NCBI GenBank assembly: GCA_900323505.1 | Contig: OOIN01000029.1 | Span: 1-64,000 of the forward strand | Reading direction: 5' to 3' | Length of the DNA stretch: 64,000 nucleotides | Origin: Ustilago trichophora | Taxonomy: Eukaryota; Basidiomycota; Ustilaginomycetes; Ustilaginales; Ustilaginaceae | Shown: positions 62,745-64,000 of the stretch, piece by piece | Numbering within the stretch: position 1 is the stretch's first letter | Layout of the letters: each line of letters opens with the position of its first letter | Made by a program: the position numbers and the translations under genes | Notes under the pieces: model-generated | What the model was told of the DNA's origin: nothing | The model's input: only the letters and a program-made list of their open reading frames with translations | Databases searched by the model: none

Positions 62745-64000
62745 ATGATCTACGTATACAAGCGAGGTGAGTACACTACTTCTAGCACCATCCTGACATG
62801 CGCATCTCTTGACATGCCCCCGACGTGTTGACTAACTTGGCTCGCACTATCTTCTCGAATGCCTCTTTCTCAGACGGTCGCAAGGAGGTCGTCAAGTTTG
62901 ACAAAGTCACAGCTCGTATCTCGAAGCTCTGCTACGGTCTCGACCAGAACTATGTCGACCCCATCGAGATTACCCGCAAGGTCATTGACGGTATCTACGA
63001 GGGTGTCACCACCGTAGAGCTTGACAACCTTGCTGCCGAGACGGCTGCCTACAAGACCACAACCCACCCAGACTACGCCGTCCTCGCAGCGCGTATTGCT
63101 ATCAGCAACTTGCACAAGGAGACCAGCAAGAACTTTTCCCAAGTCGTTCAGGATCTCTACGAATACATCAACCCCAAGAATGGCAAGCACAGTCCCATGA
63201 TCTCGGACGCCACCTACAAGGTCGTCATGGAGCACAAGGATCAGCTCGACTCGGCCATCATCTACGAGCGCGACTTCCACTACAATTTCTTCGGTTTCAA
63301 GACCCTCGAGCGCTCCTACCTCCTCCGTATCAACGGCAAGGTCGCCGAACGTCCCCAGCACATGCTCATGCGTGTTGCTGTTGGTATCCACGGCCAGGAC
63401 ATCGAGAGTGCCATCGAGACCTACAACCTCATGTCGCAAAAGTACTTTACCCACGCTTCCCCCACCCTCTTCAACGCCGGTACTCCCCACCCACAGCTCT
63501 CGTCGTGTTTCCTCGTCACCATGAAGGACGACTCGATCGACGGCATTTACGACACTCTCAAGACCTGCGCCATGATCTCCAAGACCGCCGGTGGCATTGG
63601 TCTCAACATCCACTGCATTCGAGGTACCGGTTCCTACATTGCCGGTACCAATGGCGTCAGCAACGGTATCGTACCCATGCTTCGTGTCTTTAACAACACG
63701 GCTCGCTACGTCGACCAGGGTGGTAACAAGCGTCCTGGTGCCTTTGCCATCTACATTGAGCCTTGGCACTCGGATGTCTTTGAGTTCCTCGACCTGCGTA
63801 AGAACCACGGAAAGGAGGAGGTGCGTGCCCGAGAGCTCTTCTACGCCCTCTGGGTCCCCGATCTCTTCATGAAGAGGGTTGAGCAGAACGGTGACTGGTC
63901 GCTCATGTGCCCCAACGAGTGCCCCGGTCTCGCCGACTGCTACGGCGACGAATTTGAGCGTCTCTACGAGCGCTACGAGGCCGAGGGTCGCTCCAAGCGC
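62745..64000 (+). CDS. rnr1: Ribonucleoside-diphosphate reductase large subunit, 5' part
   Basis: Exon 1 is 62745-62766 (MIYVYKR plus one base), then a 107-nt GTGAGT...TCTCAG intron, and exon 2 from 62874 to beyond the window end. The ATP-cone covers about residues 1-95 ([20 protein letters not shown]). The catalytic barrel follows with [20 protein letters not shown], where Cys219 matches the redox-active Cys218 of yeast, and [17 protein letters not shown]. The frame is open at 64000 after about 383 residues, with the active-site Asn/Cys/Glu segment (MCPNECPGL) near the edge. The enzyme makes deoxyribonucleotides for DNA synthesis. Minus-strand frames over this exon are shadows. Confidence 0.97.

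Noticed and set aside
62870..63808. 312-codon minus-strand frame
   Set aside because: Antisense shadow of the highly biased codons of the ribonucleotide reductase exon.

Overview
The window is one end of a chromosome from a basidiomycete fungus, most likely a smut (Ustilaginales). The support is a terminal (CCCTAA)n telomere, short GT-AG introns of 68-196 nt, CpG-rich housekeeping genes, and gene types typical of that group (a RING-PH-VWA Ste5-like scaffold, a cofilin whose ATG is split off by an intron, an alpha-actinin). Species was assigned by eye, not by search.

Subtelomere (1 to about 12.2 kb). A 146-bp telomere is followed by three blocks. Unit A (147-4633) and unit B (8129-12220) are diverged copies in the same orientation. 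Each carries a two-exon minus-strand gene for a protein with C2H2-like zinc fingers and a tyrosine-recombinase-like C-terminal domain, transcribed toward the telomere. Each ends on its centromere side in CTAGGG hexamers. Copy A is open over its whole length and runs into the terminal telomere with no stop codon. Copy B is cut short by an internal telomeric tract (8129-8166) whose first TAG is its stop codon. Between the units is a strongly CpG-depleted block (4634-8128) with an intact 679-codon gene ending in an OTU-type cysteine protease domain, followed by two hairpin-plus-T-tract structures. The palindrome GACGCGTC recurs in the upstream parts of both units.

Transition (12.4-16.1 kb). A 1204-aa P-loop NTPase with a PD-(D/E)xK-like nuclease region, resembling the Crinkler (CR) effector class, lies next to the subtelomere.

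Core arm (17.2-64 kb). In order: a WD40-cyclophilin (PPWD1-like), an in-frame fusion of alpha-actinin to a mitochondrial S-adenosylmethionine carrier (minus), a conserved coiled-coil protein of unknown function, cofilin (minus), a 9.3-kb gene-free stretch, a bHLH regulator, a prenylcysteine oxidase, a KHA1-like K+/H+ antiporter (minus), a three-exon PP2C phosphatase (minus), eIF3i, a small Ser-rich protein (minus), a Ste5/Far1-like MAPK scaffold (minus), a 4.9-kb intergenic stretch, and the 5' part of the ribonucleotide reductase large subunit, which runs off the window. Several of these touch actin (alpha-actinin, cofilin) or mating/prenyl-pheromone biology (scaffold, prenylcysteine oxidase), but nothing in the sequence shows that they are co-regulated.

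The most unusual material is the telomere-bracketed recombinase/OTU array and the actinin-carrier fusion. I recognised no tRNA, rRNA or CRISPR array.
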